Below are positions 26,105 to 34,996 of a stretch of 64,000 bases of DNA, in pieces. Position 1 is the stretch's first letter. Each line of letters opens with the position of its first letter. The notes under the pieces were generated by a model that saw only the letters and a program-made list of their open reading frames with translations, had not been told where the DNA came from and did not search any database. Made by a program: the position numbers and the translations under genes. The stretch lies in contig NZ_QORW01000011.1 of NCBI RefSeq assembly GCF_003574735.1, positions 180,481 to 244,480 on the forward strand, given 5' to 3'. This DNA comes from Dongia deserti. Lineage in GTDB: Bacteria > Pseudomonadota > Alphaproteobacteria > Dongiales > Dongiaceae.

Positions 26105-26563
26105 ATGCAAAGGGCGATCGCACGGTGGCCGCTGGCTTTGCTCGCCGCGTTCATGCTGCAGGCAAGCGCCAGCGCCGAAAGCACGCAGTCCAGCGCGGCA
26201 GCAGACCACGTCGCCATCCAAGGCTACGACGTTGTCTCCTATTTCACCGACGGCAAGCCGGTCAAAGGCAACCCGGCCCACGCAATTTTATTCGACGATG
26301 CCAAATGGTGGTTCAAAGACGCGGCGCACAAGGAGATGTTCGCGGCCGATCCGGAGCGCTACCTGCCACAATATGGCGGCTTTTGCGCCGGCGGCATGGC
26401 GATGGGCGTTTCCGTCCCGGCCAATCCCGGTAACTGGGTGATCGTAGACGGCAAGCTCTACATCCTGTCCGGCGGGCCGGCCCAACTTGAGGAATGGAAG
26501 GCCCACGCCGCGGAGAACATCAAAGCCGCCGACAAGGTCTGGACCGATCAGTCGTTCCAGTAG
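26105..26563 (+). CDS. Secreted YHS-domain protein
   Basis: 152 residues. A signal peptide ends near SASAE (residue 22). The domain that follows has VAIQGYDVVSYFTDGKPVKG, WWFKDAAHKEMFAADPERYL and QYGGFCAGGMAMG, the layout of the YHS family, whose members are thought to bind metal ions through Tyr/His/Ser or Cys. It is likely periplasmic. ATG at 26105 follows GGGAGG. It is divergent from the cyclase gene and converges on the membrane protein at 26578-27423. Confidence 0.85.
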   Translation: MQRAIARWPLALLAAFMLQASASAESTQSSAAADHVAIQGYDVVSYFTDGKPVKGNPAHAILFDDAKWWFKDAAHKEMFAADPERYLPQYGGFCAGGMAMGVSVPANPGNWVIVDGKLYILSGGPAQLEEWKAHAAENIKAADKVWTDQSFQ

Positions 26564-26577
26564 CGGCTCACGCGCCT

Positions 26578-27423
26578 TCAGTTGGGCTGTTCGTCGAGCG
26601 CGATCAGGCTCTTGAAGATGACAGCGGACTGCGTGGGTCCGAGCGATGCGATCGCGTCGACGAATTCCAGCGCATATTGACAGGCTTCTTCCGCCGGAAT
26701 GGTGTCGAGCCGTCCCAGATTTGCGATATTCTCGAAGCGATAGTCTTTGGCGAGGTATGCCATCGACAGCTGCTCGGCGAGAACCTCGTCTTCCAGCGGT
26801 GATGCCAGTGGCGTGGGATTGGCGACCGCACCTTCCAACGCCTCGGCCTTGAGGGTCGATTCGGTCTCGAGGAACTCCGTCGTGAGATCGCCCTGCTCGA
26901 AACGCGGCGTTCCCAGATAGTAATCGACGCAGTAGGCCGGCCTGCTCTGGAACTCCCGCATGACTTCGATCTGACGCAGCAGGATCTTGTGCACGATCGC
27001 GTCCGGTACTGACGGCAGATGCATCATGAAGTATTTGGCGACCACGTCAGCCGACGCCGCCTGCCCACGCAGGAATACCTCCGCCCGCGGCGCATCGGTC
27101 GGAATCTCCGCCATGCGCGCGCGAAGCTCGGCCCGCGCCTCGGGATGGATCCGGAACAACACCTTGAACAGCCGCTGCTCCGACAGCTCGTCCATGACCG
27201 CGTTCGCGGTGACCGACGCTTTCAGCGGCGACATGGCAACGAGAGCGGCCACGATGAATGAGACCGCAACGATCGCCCCAGCAATCGGCACCGTCTTCTG
27301 GCGATCAAATCTGCGGCCCAGCGCCAGACCCGCCAGGGCACCGACCGCGCCGCCGACCGCGCCGATGATCCCGTAGAGCGCCCAGCCCGGCAGCGACAGG
27401 ATCCCGTACAGCAGCGCGCTCAA
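26578..27423 (-). CDS. Hypothetical protein with two N-terminal membrane helices
   Basis: About 281 residues. Two glycine/alanine-rich helices near the N-terminus (LPGWALYGIIGAVGGAVGALAGLALG and IAGAIVAVSFIVAALVAM) are followed by a long, mainly helical soluble domain. I do not recognise the family. I prefer the TTG start at 27423 because GGGGGAG lies six bases upstream; another TTG at 27450 lacks a site. It is 72 bases downstream of the PhyH gene on the same strand. Confidence 0.65.
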   Translation of the reverse strand: MSALLYGILSLPGWALYGIIGAVGGAVGALAGLALGRRFDRQKTVPIAGAIVAVSFIVAALVAMSPLKASVTANAVMDELSEQRLFKVLFRIHPEARAELRARMAEIPTDAPRAEVFLRGQAASADVVAKYFMMHLPSVPDAIVHKILLRQIEVMREFQSRPAYCVDYYLGTPRFEQGDLTTEFLETESTLKAEALEGAVANPTPLASPLEDEVLAEQLSMAYLAKDYRFENIANLGRLDTIPAEEACQYALEFVDAIASLGPTQSAVIFKSLIALDEQPN

Positions 27424-27495
27424 GGCCGGCTCCCCCGAAATCTGCGGCAAGCCTTGACTGTGTGCAGGCCGGCACCGCTTGTCAAACGCCGTCGG

Positions 27496-28308
27496 TTACT
27501 GCCGCCACACCACGGGGAACCAGTCTTCGCGCAGGCGTTGGCCGGGCTGCATGTCGTGGCCGGGGAACGGCGGCGAGGTGCGGCCGGGCCGCGTTGCGTA
27601 GACGGCGTCATCGCCGACGAAGCGCAAGGAGAAGGCGCGCCGACGCTCGGTCGTGAAATTGCCGCGCGCGCCGTGCAGCGTGCGATAGTGGAACGCCACC
27701 GCGTCACCCGGCTGCATCTTCCATTCCAGCACCCGGTGGCGGTCGGGCTCGGCATCGGGATCGGGCAGCGCCATATAGGCATCGCTCTCGGCGTAGAACT
27801 TCTCCTCCGATAGCCAGCGGACGGGCAGCACCAGCTTCGGCCAGCGGTGCGAACCAGCGACGCAGCGCAAGGTCGCATCCTGCACCGGATCGACCGGCAC
27901 CCAGAAGCTGACGCTCTGATTGCCATCGACGAAGTAATAGGGCGCATCCTGGTGCCAGGGCGTCGGCTTGGCGGTGCCCGGCTCCTTCACCAGCACGTGG
28001 TCGTGGAAAAGCTGCGCAGTCCGGGATTGCATCAAGATGGCCGCCGCTTCCGCCGCCGGCGATCGATGCACGACGTCGGTGAATTCGGGGATGCGCCGCC
28101 AGTTGCAGTAATCGTCGAAGAAGCGCCCGCTCTCGCCGGGATTCAGGTTCTCCGCCGCATAGGGGCCGGGCTCGCGCATGTTGCGCTCGATGCCGGTGCG
28201 GAGCGTCTCGACCCAGTCGGCGAACAGACCGGGAAGGAGCACTGCGCCATCTTTCTGATAGGCGCGCACCTGTTCGGGTGAAACCGGTTCGAGCATGCCG
28301 GCTGCCAC
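27496..28308 (-). CDS. Phytanoyl-CoA dioxygenase (PhyH) family oxygenase
   Basis: 270 residues. This Fe(II)/2-oxoglutarate hydroxylase shows the metal facial triad: H119 and D121 in PTPWHQDAPYYF and H212 in HYRTLHGARGN, with a downstream Arg in ERRRAFSLRF to bind 2-oxoglutarate. SVSFWVPVDP and GSHRWPKL are typical of the family. The substrate is unknown; relatives hydroxylate fatty acyl-CoA, ectoine or secondary metabolites. GTG start at 28308 follows GAGG at six bases. It lies between glycosyltransferase genes and a membrane protein, all on the minus strand. Confidence 0.9.
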   Translation of the reverse strand: MAAGMLEPVSPEQVRAYQKDGAVLLPGLFADWVETLRTGIERNMREPGPYAAENLNPGESGRFFDDYCNWRRIPEFTDVVHRSPAAEAAAILMQSRTAQLFHDHVLVKEPGTAKPTPWHQDAPYYFVDGNQSVSFWVPVDPVQDATLRCVAGSHRWPKLVLPVRWLSEEKFYAESDAYMALPDPDAEPDRHRVLEWKMQPGDAVAFHYRTLHGARGNFTTERRRAFSLRFVGDDAVYATRPGRTSPPFPGHDMQPGQRLREDWFPVVWRQ

Positions 28309-28336
28309 TATCGTCCTCGCGTCCGGAACAGCTAGC

Positions 28337-29239
28337 CTAGTGCCGCGCCGCAGGCAAATGCTGCGAGGTCGCGCCGGGTCCTTGCGATAGTTTCGGCGGG
28401 CCGATCAGGATGCCGAGCGCGAGCACCAGGTTCCCGACCGGGATCAAGGGCATCCCAAGCGCCAGGAACAGGCGGTCGCGCTTGCGCGCCCCGATCCAGC
28501 CATAGCGCATCTTGCGCAGGGTATTGCCGAGCACCCTGCAGGCCAGCTGCAGCCGTGTCGCGCCGTTGAGTTCGCGCGTGCCGCCGCGTCGGCGGCCGCG
28601 CCGGAACTGGTCGCCAAGGAATGCCGCGAGGGTGCCGGGATTGCGATGGATGGTGCGCACCTTCGGCGCCCAGGCCGGCCGGTGCGCGCGGCCGATCCGG
28701 CGGTGGAACAGGGTGTCTTCGCCAATCCTCAGCGTCGGGTCGAACGTGCCGAACTCATCGAACAGCGTGCGGTCATAGGATGCGCCGTAGCGCAGCGCAG
28801 CGCGCCGCGGGGTGCCCGGCAGCCGGCTGTCGAACACCGCCACATGCGCCGCCCAGGCAATGGGGTTGCGCGGCTGGTCGTTCACTAGGGCGCTGGCGAC
28901 CGCGCGCCTGCCGGCGCGATGCGCCGCCAGCCGATTTGCCACCCAGCCCGGCGCGGCCAGGCAATCGGCGGCCAGGAAGGCAACATAAGGCGCGCGCGTC
29001 GCGGCGATGCCGGCATTGCGCGCGGCGCCAGGCAGCAGCAGCTCCGGCACGTCCAGGACCGATACGTGGAGACCGGCGCGCGCCAGCACGGCGGCCGCGT
29101 CGCCGCCGCCGGAATTCACGACCAGGATTTCTGCCGGCTCCGACTGGCTCGCCACTGAACGTACCGCTTCCGCTAGGTGCGGCGGAGCGCCCACCGATAG
29201 AACGATGACTGCCAGATCCGCCTTCGCGTCCGCACTCAC
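28337..29239 (-). CDS. Family 2 glycosyltransferase
   Basis: 300 residues. The GT-A fold shows LAVIVLSVGAPPHLAEAVRSV, EILVVNSGG, PGAARNAGIAATRAPYVAFLAADC (in place of the usual DxD region) and FDPTLRIGEDTLFHRRI. A C-terminal hydrophobic stretch (about 255-285) may contact the membrane. The start is GTG at 29239, overlapping the stop of the preceding gene by four bases (GTGA), so the two are coupled. It probably adds a sugar to a cell-surface glycan; donor and acceptor are unknown. Confidence 0.85.
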   Translation of the reverse strand: MSADAKADLAVIVLSVGAPPHLAEAVRSVASQSEPAEILVVNSGGGDAAAVLARAGLHVSVLDVPELLLPGAARNAGIAATRAPYVAFLAADCLAAPGWVANRLAAHRAGRRAVASALVNDQPRNPIAWAAHVAVFDSRLPGTPRRAALRYGASYDRTLFDEFGTFDPTLRIGEDTLFHRRIGRAHRPAWAPKVRTIHRNPGTLAAFLGDQFRRGRRRGGTRELNGATRLQLACRVLGNTLRKMRYGWIGARKRDRLFLALGMPLIPVGNLVLALGILIGPPKLSQGPGATSQHLPAARH

Positions 29240-29979
29240 GTGGTCACCGCGCGCAGATCTGGCATCCATAGGCCGCCGTCATCGACATGCACGGGGTGGT
29301 AGGCGCGCTCGGGCGTCACCGTCTCGAAGACGGCGCCTGTCTCGTCGGTCAGATAATCGTAGCCGATTGACTGATAGGCGAGCTGGGGGTCGAGCCTGTT
29401 GTAGAGGTCGCGTCTTGCGGCGCGGCGCCGCGGATCGATCATTTTCAGGTGATAGAGATTGAGATCGGTGTTGCGCTTCTTGTGCCCTGCGTCGGACGGC
29501 AGCCACGCGCCGTGCAGGGCGCGGGTGTCGGGGCCGAATGCCCCGTCGGGCAGGCGGAAGATCCGATATTGCCATTTTCTGCCCCAGACGCCGTCGACCC
29601 GGTAGCGGTCGGGCGCGAACATCTCGCGGATACGAACCGAATAGGCCGCGAGATCGTCGCCCGCGGTGAGCCGTGGCAGGAGCGAGGCCGCGCGCGCTTC
29701 GAGCCGCTCATCGGGATCGATCGCCAGCACCCAGCGCGCCGCAATATCCCGCGCTGCGCTCAGCAAAGCATGGCGCCGCGCCGGCTCGTCGCTGAAGAGG
29801 CCTGCGCCGGCGCGATCATCGAAGGAGATCCAGCCATCGACCATCGGCTTGACATTGGCCAGCAGGTCGGGAACCAGATGCGCATCGTAGCGGAACGAGA
29901 AGACCGCCACAATCCGCGGCCCTCTTCGTCGCAGCCGGTCCAGCAGGGAGCGCGGACGCTGGAGCGAGACCTCGATCAC
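29236..29979 (-). CDS. Glycosyltransferase family 2-like protein
   Basis: 247 residues. It contains RIVAVFSFRYDAHLVPDLL, WISFDDRAG, ARWVLAIDPDERLEARA (a D-P-D-E metal/donor motif) and KWQYRIFRL, which resemble glycosyltransferases that begin with a short recognition domain and DPDE loop. It is coupled by a GTGA overlap to the next GT2 gene and begins 16 bases after the AI-2E-family gene ends, so three genes may form one operon. GTG start at 29979 after AGGGGGCGGC. Confidence 0.72.
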   Translation of the reverse strand: MIEVSLQRPRSLLDRLRRRGPRIVAVFSFRYDAHLVPDLLANVKPMVDGWISFDDRAGAGLFSDEPARRHALLSAARDIAARWVLAIDPDERLEARAASLLPRLTAGDDLAAYSVRIREMFAPDRYRVDGVWGRKWQYRIFRLPDGAFGPDTRALHGAWLPSDAGHKKRNTDLNLYHLKMIDPRRRAARRDLYNRLDPQLAYQSIGYDYLTDETGAVFETVTPERAYHPVHVDDGGLWMPDLRAVTT

Positions 29980-29995
29980 GCCGCCCCCTGTGCAG

Positions 29996-31045
29996 TCATA
30001 TCAGCCCGCGCGCCGACAATTCGTATTTGACGTAGGCGTAGTAGATCGGCGCGGCGATGATGCCGGGAATGCCGAAGGCCGCCTCCATCACCAGCATCGC
30101 CAACAGCAGCTCCCACGCCCGCGCGCGGATCTGCCCGCCGATGATGCGGGCGTTGACGAAATATTCGAGCTTGTGGATCGCGATCAGGAAGGCAAGCGAG
30201 GCGATGGCGACGTAGAGCGAAACGCTCAGGCTGACGACGAAGATGACGGTGTTGGAGATGAGGTTGCCGAGCACCGGCAGCAGCCCGACCACGAAGGTGA
30301 CGAGGATCATCGTCTTGACCAGCGGCAGGTGCACGCCGAACATCGGTAGGATGGCCGCGAGATAGATGCCGGTCAGCAGCGTGTTGAGCGCGGAGATCCG
30401 CACTTGGCCGAACACCACGCGGCGGAAGGCGCGGCCGAGCAAGGTGATGCGCGCCTCCAGTGCGTGTGCCAAGGGTCCCGGCATCCGCCCGTTGCCGTAG
30501 CCCTGCGTCGGGTCCGATAGCACGATCATGCCGCCGATGATCATGCCGATCAGGATATGCACCAGCACCTTGCCCAGTCTTTCGCCGAGATTCCCGAGCG
30601 CGCCGGCGTTAGCGCGCAGCCAGGTCACCGCCTCGGCGCGCAGTTCGTCGACATTGGCGGGGAGGTACTGCAGGTATTCCTGCGCCCAAGGCGGGAAGTG
30701 CATCCGCGCGCTGTCGATGGCATTGGCCATTTCCTGCATCAGCGGTGCCACGCCTTCGGACGTGCCGGTGAGCATGTTGGCCAGCCGGACCGTGCCGTAG
30801 GTCAGCAGAATGGTAAAGATGCCGCCGAGGATGGTGAGCGCGATCACCTTGCCACCGAAGCGCGAGATGCCGACCTGCCGGTGGCGCGCCGCCAGCATCT
30901 GCGCGCACTGGTGCGCGAGCAGCCCTGCTAGCAAGGCCGCGAGCAGCCCGAACTTCAATACGACGATCAGCCCGACCCCAGCGAGGATCAGCGAAGCGAT
31001 CTCGATCCGGTTGGTGCGTTCGGTCAGGCTCTCGGGCAGGTTCAT
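29996..31045 (-). CDS. AI-2E/PerM-family membrane permease
   Basis: 349 residues with about eight helices in the arrangement of the AI-2 exporter/PerM family: two or three N-terminal helices, a long amphipathic periplasmic section (residues about 90-150), then a C-terminal bundle with PMFGVHLPLVKTMILVTFVVGLLPVLGNLISNT, the family hallmark. Members include TqsA and Na+/H+ antiporter-like proteins, so the substrate is open. ATG at 31045 is followed by MNLPESLTERTNRIE; an ATG at 31087 would add 14 residues. Confidence 0.85.
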   Translation of the reverse strand: MNLPESLTERTNRIEIASLILAGVGLIVVLKFGLLAALLAGLLAHQCAQMLAARHRQVGISRFGGKVIALTILGGIFTILLTYGTVRLANMLTGTSEGVAPLMQEMANAIDSARMHFPPWAQEYLQYLPANVDELRAEAVTWLRANAGALGNLGERLGKVLVHILIGMIIGGMIVLSDPTQGYGNGRMPGPLAHALEARITLLGRAFRRVVFGQVRISALNTLLTGIYLAAILPMFGVHLPLVKTMILVTFVVGLLPVLGNLISNTVIFVVSLSVSLYVAIASLAFLIAIHKLEYFVNARIIGGQIRARAWELLLAMLVMEAAFGIPGIIAAPIYYAYVKYELSARGLI

Positions 31046-31158
31046 AGCGGTCTCAGGTTCATGCTGTGGCGGGGCACAGTAGCGCACCCCCCCGCGGCAA
31101 CGCCACCCTTGCCGCGCCTCTTGGAACCTAGCCCGATATGCCTAACCGCGTGCTAACG

Positions 31159-31449
31159 CTATAAGGCGCCGAGAATCTTTCTGTATTCGTCCTCTGAGAA
31201 CGCTTTCAGCGTCTGGGTCCGCACATTGCCGGCGCCCGCCAGGTTCAGGACGAATTTCGCCACCGCCGCATCGTCCGGAGCCTCCATATGCACGACCATG
31301 TCGTAGCCGCCCATGGTCATGTAGAAATCCCCCAGCTTGGCGCCGGCAGCTTCCGCTTGCTTGCGCGCCGCATCCAGACGCTTGGGAGAATCCTTGGCGT
31401 TCTTCACGCCCTGATCGGTCCAATTCACCAGAAGGATGTATTTGGCCAT
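31159..31449 (-). CDS. GYD-domain protein
   Basis: 96 residues: KYILLVNWTDQGVKNAKDSP, then DFYMTMGGYDMVVHMEAPDD with the name-giving GYD, and NVRTQTLKAFSEDEY. This is a small ferredoxin-like fold, similar to dimeric alpha/beta barrel proteins; function unknown. It is transcribed away from the MerR gene at 31600; the 150-base gap should hold both promoters. Confidence 0.88.
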   Translation of the reverse strand: MAKYILLVNWTDQGVKNAKDSPKRLDAARKQAEAAGAKLGDFYMTMGGYDMVVHMEAPDDAAVAKFVLNLAGAGNVRTQTLKAFSEDEYRKILGAL

Positions 31450-31599
31450 GGCCTTCCTCCCTTGTGCTCATGAGACCCGGAGGAAGCGTAGGCCTGCCGG
31501 TGAGGGATTACAATGCGGGCTTGCATGAAACGCTTGACTTTGACGCTACGTAAGGCCCGAGGCTGCAAGTGACAGGACGAAAGGCGGAGGCCCGGGGCG

Positions 31600-32424
31600 G
31601 TGTTCAGGATCGGCGAATTTTCTCAGATCGCGCGCGTATCGGGCCGCTTGTTGCGCTACTACGATAGCATCGGGTTGTTGCGGCCACAGCGCATCGATCC
31701 GGACACGGGCTATCGCTACTATAGCGCCAGCCAGCTGCAGCAGCTCAACCGCATCCTGGCGCTCAAGGAGCTGGGGCTTTCCCTGGACCAGATCGCGCGC
31801 ATGCTGGATGAGCGCATATCGGTGGCCGAGATTCGCGGCATGCTGGCCCTGAAAAAGGCGGAGCTCGAACAATCCTTGGCGGCGGAGGCCGCACGGCTGC
31901 GCCAGATCGAATCCCGCCTTGTCCAGATCGAACAGCAGGGCACGCTCGGCGACTATGACGTGGTGCTGAAATCCGCCCCGGCTGTGCCGTTCCTATCCCT
32001 GCGCGCGGTCTATTCGAGCCTCGACCACGTCGTCGCCGCGATCGGCGAGATATTCCATGCGGTCCGTACCCAAGTGGCGGCTCAGGCGCGCGATCAAATC
32101 GTTGTCGTGGCCCATTCCGATTTCGAGGACCAGGATCTGGATCTTGAGATCGGTGTCACCCTGACGCGCCAAGTCAATCGACCCGTGCGCCTGGGCGATC
32201 GTGGCGAGTTCAGCATGACGGAGCTGGCGGCTGCCGATCGCCTCGCAACAATCGTGCGTAGCGGGCCGCTCTACCAAAGCCATCTGGCGTTTGGAAAACT
32301 CGGCGTGTGGATGGAGGCGAATGGCTACGAGATCGCGGGGCCTTGCCGCGAGGTCTTTCTCGATCTGCCCATCCAGGACAATCCCGCCGTGGAAATCCAG
32401 TTTCCGGTGACCAAGGCGGCGTAG
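31600..32424 (+). CDS. MerR-family regulator with GyrI-like effector domain
   Basis: 274 residues. N-terminal MerR winged helix (FRIGEFSQIARVSGRLLRYYD, DPDTGYRYYSASQLQQL), coiled-coil dimerisation helix (about 75-115) and a C-terminal GyrI/BmrR-like ligand domain from about 120. It resembles BmrR/BltR multidrug sensors that distort long-spacer promoters when they bind a lipophilic ligand. GTG start at 31600. Likely targets are the divergent GYD gene and the GST gene 87 bases downstream; no clear 19-bp-spaced promoter dyad is seen. Confidence 0.87.
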   Translation: MFRIGEFSQIARVSGRLLRYYDSIGLLRPQRIDPDTGYRYYSASQLQQLNRILALKELGLSLDQIARMLDERISVAEIRGMLALKKAELEQSLAAEAARLRQIESRLVQIEQQGTLGDYDVVLKSAPAVPFLSLRAVYSSLDHVVAAIGEIFHAVRTQVAAQARDQIVVVAHSDFEDQDLDLEIGVTLTRQVNRPVRLGDRGEFSMTELAAADRLATIVRSGPLYQSHLAFGKLGVWMEANGYEIAGPCREVFLDLPIQDNPAVEIQFPVTKAA

Positions 32425-32511
32425 CTCGAAGCGCCGCTGAAACCAGGAATGTCCCGCGAAGGCGATGGTCTTCGCGACGGGGGGTGTTTGTCTTATTGAA
32501 AGGAGCTATCG

Positions 32512-33189
32512 ATGTTAACAATCTATGGCGTGCCGATCTCGGTCCACACACGCAAGGTCATCGTGGCCGCGATCGAGAAGAAACTGCCGTACCAGAACGA
32601 ACCGGTCATTCCGTTCGATCCGCCGGCGGGGTGGGACAGGCTCAGCCCCACCGGCAAGATACCGGTGGTTTCCGATGACGGCTTTGAACTCGCGGATTCT
32701 TCCGTCATCTGCGCCTATCTCGAACAGACCCGCCCGGAGCCGGCCTTGTTTCCGCGCGAGGCGAAAACGTGCGCCCGCGCACTATGGCTGGAGGAATATT
32801 GCGACGGCACGCTGTTCCGCGAGGTGGTCCACGGTCTCTTTTTTCAGAACGTCATCAGGCCAAAGATCCTGAAGCTGGAGACCGACCCGAGCGCAGTGGA
32901 TGAAATTCTGACCCAAGCGCTGCCAAGAGTATTCGGCTATCTGGAGAGCCAGGTCGGCGACGGCTTTCTGGTAGACGGCCATTTCGGGATTGCCGACATC
33001 GCCCTGACCTCGAACCTGGTGAACTATCATTACCTGGGGTACCGGATCGACGGCGCGCGCTATTCCCGGTTGGATCGATACTTCAACCGTGTTTGCCGGC
33101 ATCCTTCGATCGCGACGGCCTTGCGCACCGAACAGCCGGTGGCGCAGAACATGGGCCTCGATTTGAGCGCAATCGCTGCGCACGCTTGA
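32512..33189 (+). CDS. Glutathione S-transferase
   Basis: 225 residues. Thioredoxin-like N-terminal domain with ISVHTRKVIVAAIEKKLPY, the cis-Pro loop GKIPVV and the glutathione-binding DGFELADSSVICAYLEQ, then an all-helical domain ending in a VDGHFGIADIALTS core motif. Conjugates glutathione to electrophiles or acts as a peroxidase or isomerase. ATG follows AAAGGAG. It is downstream of the MerR regulator in the same direction, so the pair could be a drug/electrophile response unit. Confidence 0.88.
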   Translation: MLTIYGVPISVHTRKVIVAAIEKKLPYQNEPVIPFDPPAGWDRLSPTGKIPVVSDDGFELADSSVICAYLEQTRPEPALFPREAKTCARALWLEEYCDGTLFREVVHGLFFQNVIRPKILKLETDPSAVDEILTQALPRVFGYLESQVGDGFLVDGHFGIADIALTSNLVNYHYLGYRIDGARYSRLDRYFNRVCRHPSIATALRTEQPVAQNMGLDLSAIAAHA

Positions 33190-33233
33190 TGTCTGCGGCC
33201 GGAATGCCATCACTCGTTCCGGCCGCTCCCTCC

Positions 33234-34367
33234 TCAGAGACCCATCGCCTCGGCATATTGGCGCTGGAAGGCGTGCACGTTGATCTCGCTGATGTTCGCG
33301 TGGTCGTCGCTCGCCACGAAGCGGCCGCGGCGATAGCCGAGCGACTTGAGGCCGCGATGCACGGATTCGCAGATCGCGGCGTCCTCCAGCCATAGCACCT
33401 TGCCCAGATAATCGAGGCGGTCCTGCGGCAGTTGCTCGCCGGGCATGGTCAGAGTCACCCATGAGATGCGTGTCTGCTCGGCATCGACCGGCGTGAAATA
33501 GAACGCCGACAGGGCGCGCGCACCTGGCATGACGCTGAACTCGATGTTCGGGAACAGGTGCCAGAAAACGTTGTGCTGGACCGGCTCCTCGGGACCGACG
33601 TGATAGGCGCTGTTGTCGTTGCGCCGAAGCGGCGCGCTGCTCTTCATCCAGGCATCGTGCCGCGTCAACTCGTAGTGGCCGACATCGATCATGTCGACAT
33701 AGGCTTTGTGGGCGGGACCGCAGTGGTAGCATTCGAGGCAGTTCTCGGCCATCACCTTCCAGTTGGCTTGCAGCAGGGAGCCTGTCTCCTCCGTGAAAGA
33801 GTAGGCGGGATTGAAGGTGAGATCCCCGAGCCATGGCAGTTCGCGCGCCATGTCGGCGAACATGCCGCCGGCGAGCGCGCTCACCGATGGCGCCTCCGGA
33901 TCGAGATTGACGAACAGGAAGCCCAGATGCCGCTCCAGCCGCACGGGCGCCAGTCCGTATTCCTTCGGGTCGAATGCGGGCAAATTCGGCGTCGCGCGCG
34001 CGGCACGCAGACTGCCGTCCAGCTCGTAGCTCCAGGCATGATAGGGGCAGACGATCACGGACTTGACGTTGCCGCGCCCCTTAAGCAGTTCATGCGCGCG
34101 GTGCTGGCACACGTTGAAGAAGGCGCGCACCTGCCGGTCTCGGCCGCGCAGCACGAACACGCTCTGGTCCACGATGGTGGCGCACACATAGTCGCCCGCC
34201 TGCGGCAGCTCGCTCTCATGCGCCACGATCTGCCAGCTCTTGTAGAACAGGCGCCGCTTCTCCTCCGCGAACACGGCGGGATCGCTGTAGAGATAGCCGG
34301 GCAGGGCCGTCGAGCGCGCGGGATCGGCCGTGAAGCTTGCAACCTGCGGCTCCGGAGAGCGGATCAT
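33234..34367 (-). CDS. Rieske-type ring-hydroxylating oxygenase, alpha subunit
   Basis: 377 residues. The Rieske [2Fe-2S] site is C87-x-H89 and C107-x2-H110 (NVCQHRAHELL; CPYHAWSYELDG). The mononuclear iron site uses H215 and H220 in ENCLECYHCGPAHKAYV with a later acid. Length and the ECYHC motif place it close to choline/carnitine/glycine-betaine-type oxygenases (GbcA, CntA) rather than naphthalene dioxygenases. No reductase gene is adjacent. ATG at 34367 follows GGAGG at seven bases; a TTG 12 bases earlier is inside the site. A perfect palindrome lies 16-33 bases upstream of the ATG. Confidence 0.9.
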   Translation of the reverse strand: MIRSPEPQVASFTADPARSTALPGYLYSDPAVFAEEKRRLFYKSWQIVAHESELPQAGDYVCATIVDQSVFVLRGRDRQVRAFFNVCQHRAHELLKGRGNVKSVIVCPYHAWSYELDGSLRAARATPNLPAFDPKEYGLAPVRLERHLGFLFVNLDPEAPSVSALAGGMFADMARELPWLGDLTFNPAYSFTEETGSLLQANWKVMAENCLECYHCGPAHKAYVDMIDVGHYELTRHDAWMKSSAPLRRNDNSAYHVGPEEPVQHNVFWHLFPNIEFSVMPGARALSAFYFTPVDAEQTRISWVTLTMPGEQLPQDRLDYLGKVLWLEDAAICESVHRGLKSLGYRRGRFVASDDHANISEINVHAFQRQYAEAMGL

Positions 34368-34382
34368 GGGCGCCTCCAATCG

Positions 34383-34400
34383 AATGAATGATCATTCATT
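34383..34400. promoter_or_regulatory. 18-bp perfect palindrome before the Rieske oxygenase gene
   Basis: AATGAATGATCATTCATT is fully symmetric and sits 16-33 bases before the ATG, where it would cover the promoter or leader. Tandem-half-site dyads of this kind are typical TetR-family operators, and a TetR gene lies at 35527-36141. Confidence 0.65.
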
Positions 34401-34444
34401 GAATACCGTAATCGCGTAGCAATATCAAAGCAATAGATGAAGAA

Positions 34445-34915
34445 CTAAGAATCAGCGCGCTGATATTGGATGAAACCGCCGTAGCGCGCGACCTGGTCAT
34501 AGAGCAGCCGGGCAGCGGCGTTGCTCTCGTGGGTCAGCCAATAGACCTTGGCTGCGCCTTCCTGGTCGGCGGCTTCATAGACCGCCTCTATCAGCTTGCG
34601 TGCGACGCCGGAGCGGCGGCCTCTGGGATCGACGAACAGATCGTTGAGATAGCAGGCGGGCCCCACCAGCCAGGTCGAGCGGTGGAACAGATAATGCGCC
34701 AAGCCGATCAGCTTGCCGTCCCGCTCCGCAACCACGCAATAGACCGGCTCCTGCTGGTCGAAAAAACGATTCCAGGTCGCGCGCGTCGCCTCGTCCGGAA
34801 TGTGCGTGCGGTAGAATTCCTGGTAGCCGCGCCACAACGCCAGCCACGGCTCGAAATCCGTTTCGCGCACCGGGCGGATGGCGGGATCGTCGCTCTGCAT
34901 GCACTCCGTCCCCAT
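34445..34915 (-). CDS. GNAT-family N-acetyltransferase
   Basis: 156 residues. IRPVRETDFEPWLALWRGY opens the fold, LIGLAHYLFHRS is the central strand, and YLNDLFVDPRGRRSGVARKLIEAVY contains the acetyl-CoA pyrophosphate loop R-G-x-x-x-G-V/A. The C-terminal ESNAAARLLYDQVARYGGFIQY is the usual end. Transfers acetyl from acetyl-CoA to an unknown amine. An ATG at 34900, closely preceded by GGAG, is an alternative start. Confidence 0.88.
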   Translation of the reverse strand: MGTECMQSDDPAIRPVRETDFEPWLALWRGYQEFYRTHIPDEATRATWNRFFDQQEPVYCVVAERDGKLIGLAHYLFHRSTWLVGPACYLNDLFVDPRGRRSGVARKLIEAVYEAADQEGAAKVYWLTHESNAAARLLYDQVARYGGFIQYQRADS

Positions 34916-34996
34916 TCTCAGCAGTCAATGCAATCACGCTGCAGCAGCGAATTCAACGATCTCGATGGATAGACCGGAACCGAAAAGGCGGATCCC

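Noticed and set aside
31450..31599. MerR-type promoter dyad before the MerR gene
   Set aside because: CTTGACTTTGACGC is suggestive, but I find no symmetric partner at a 19-base spacer.
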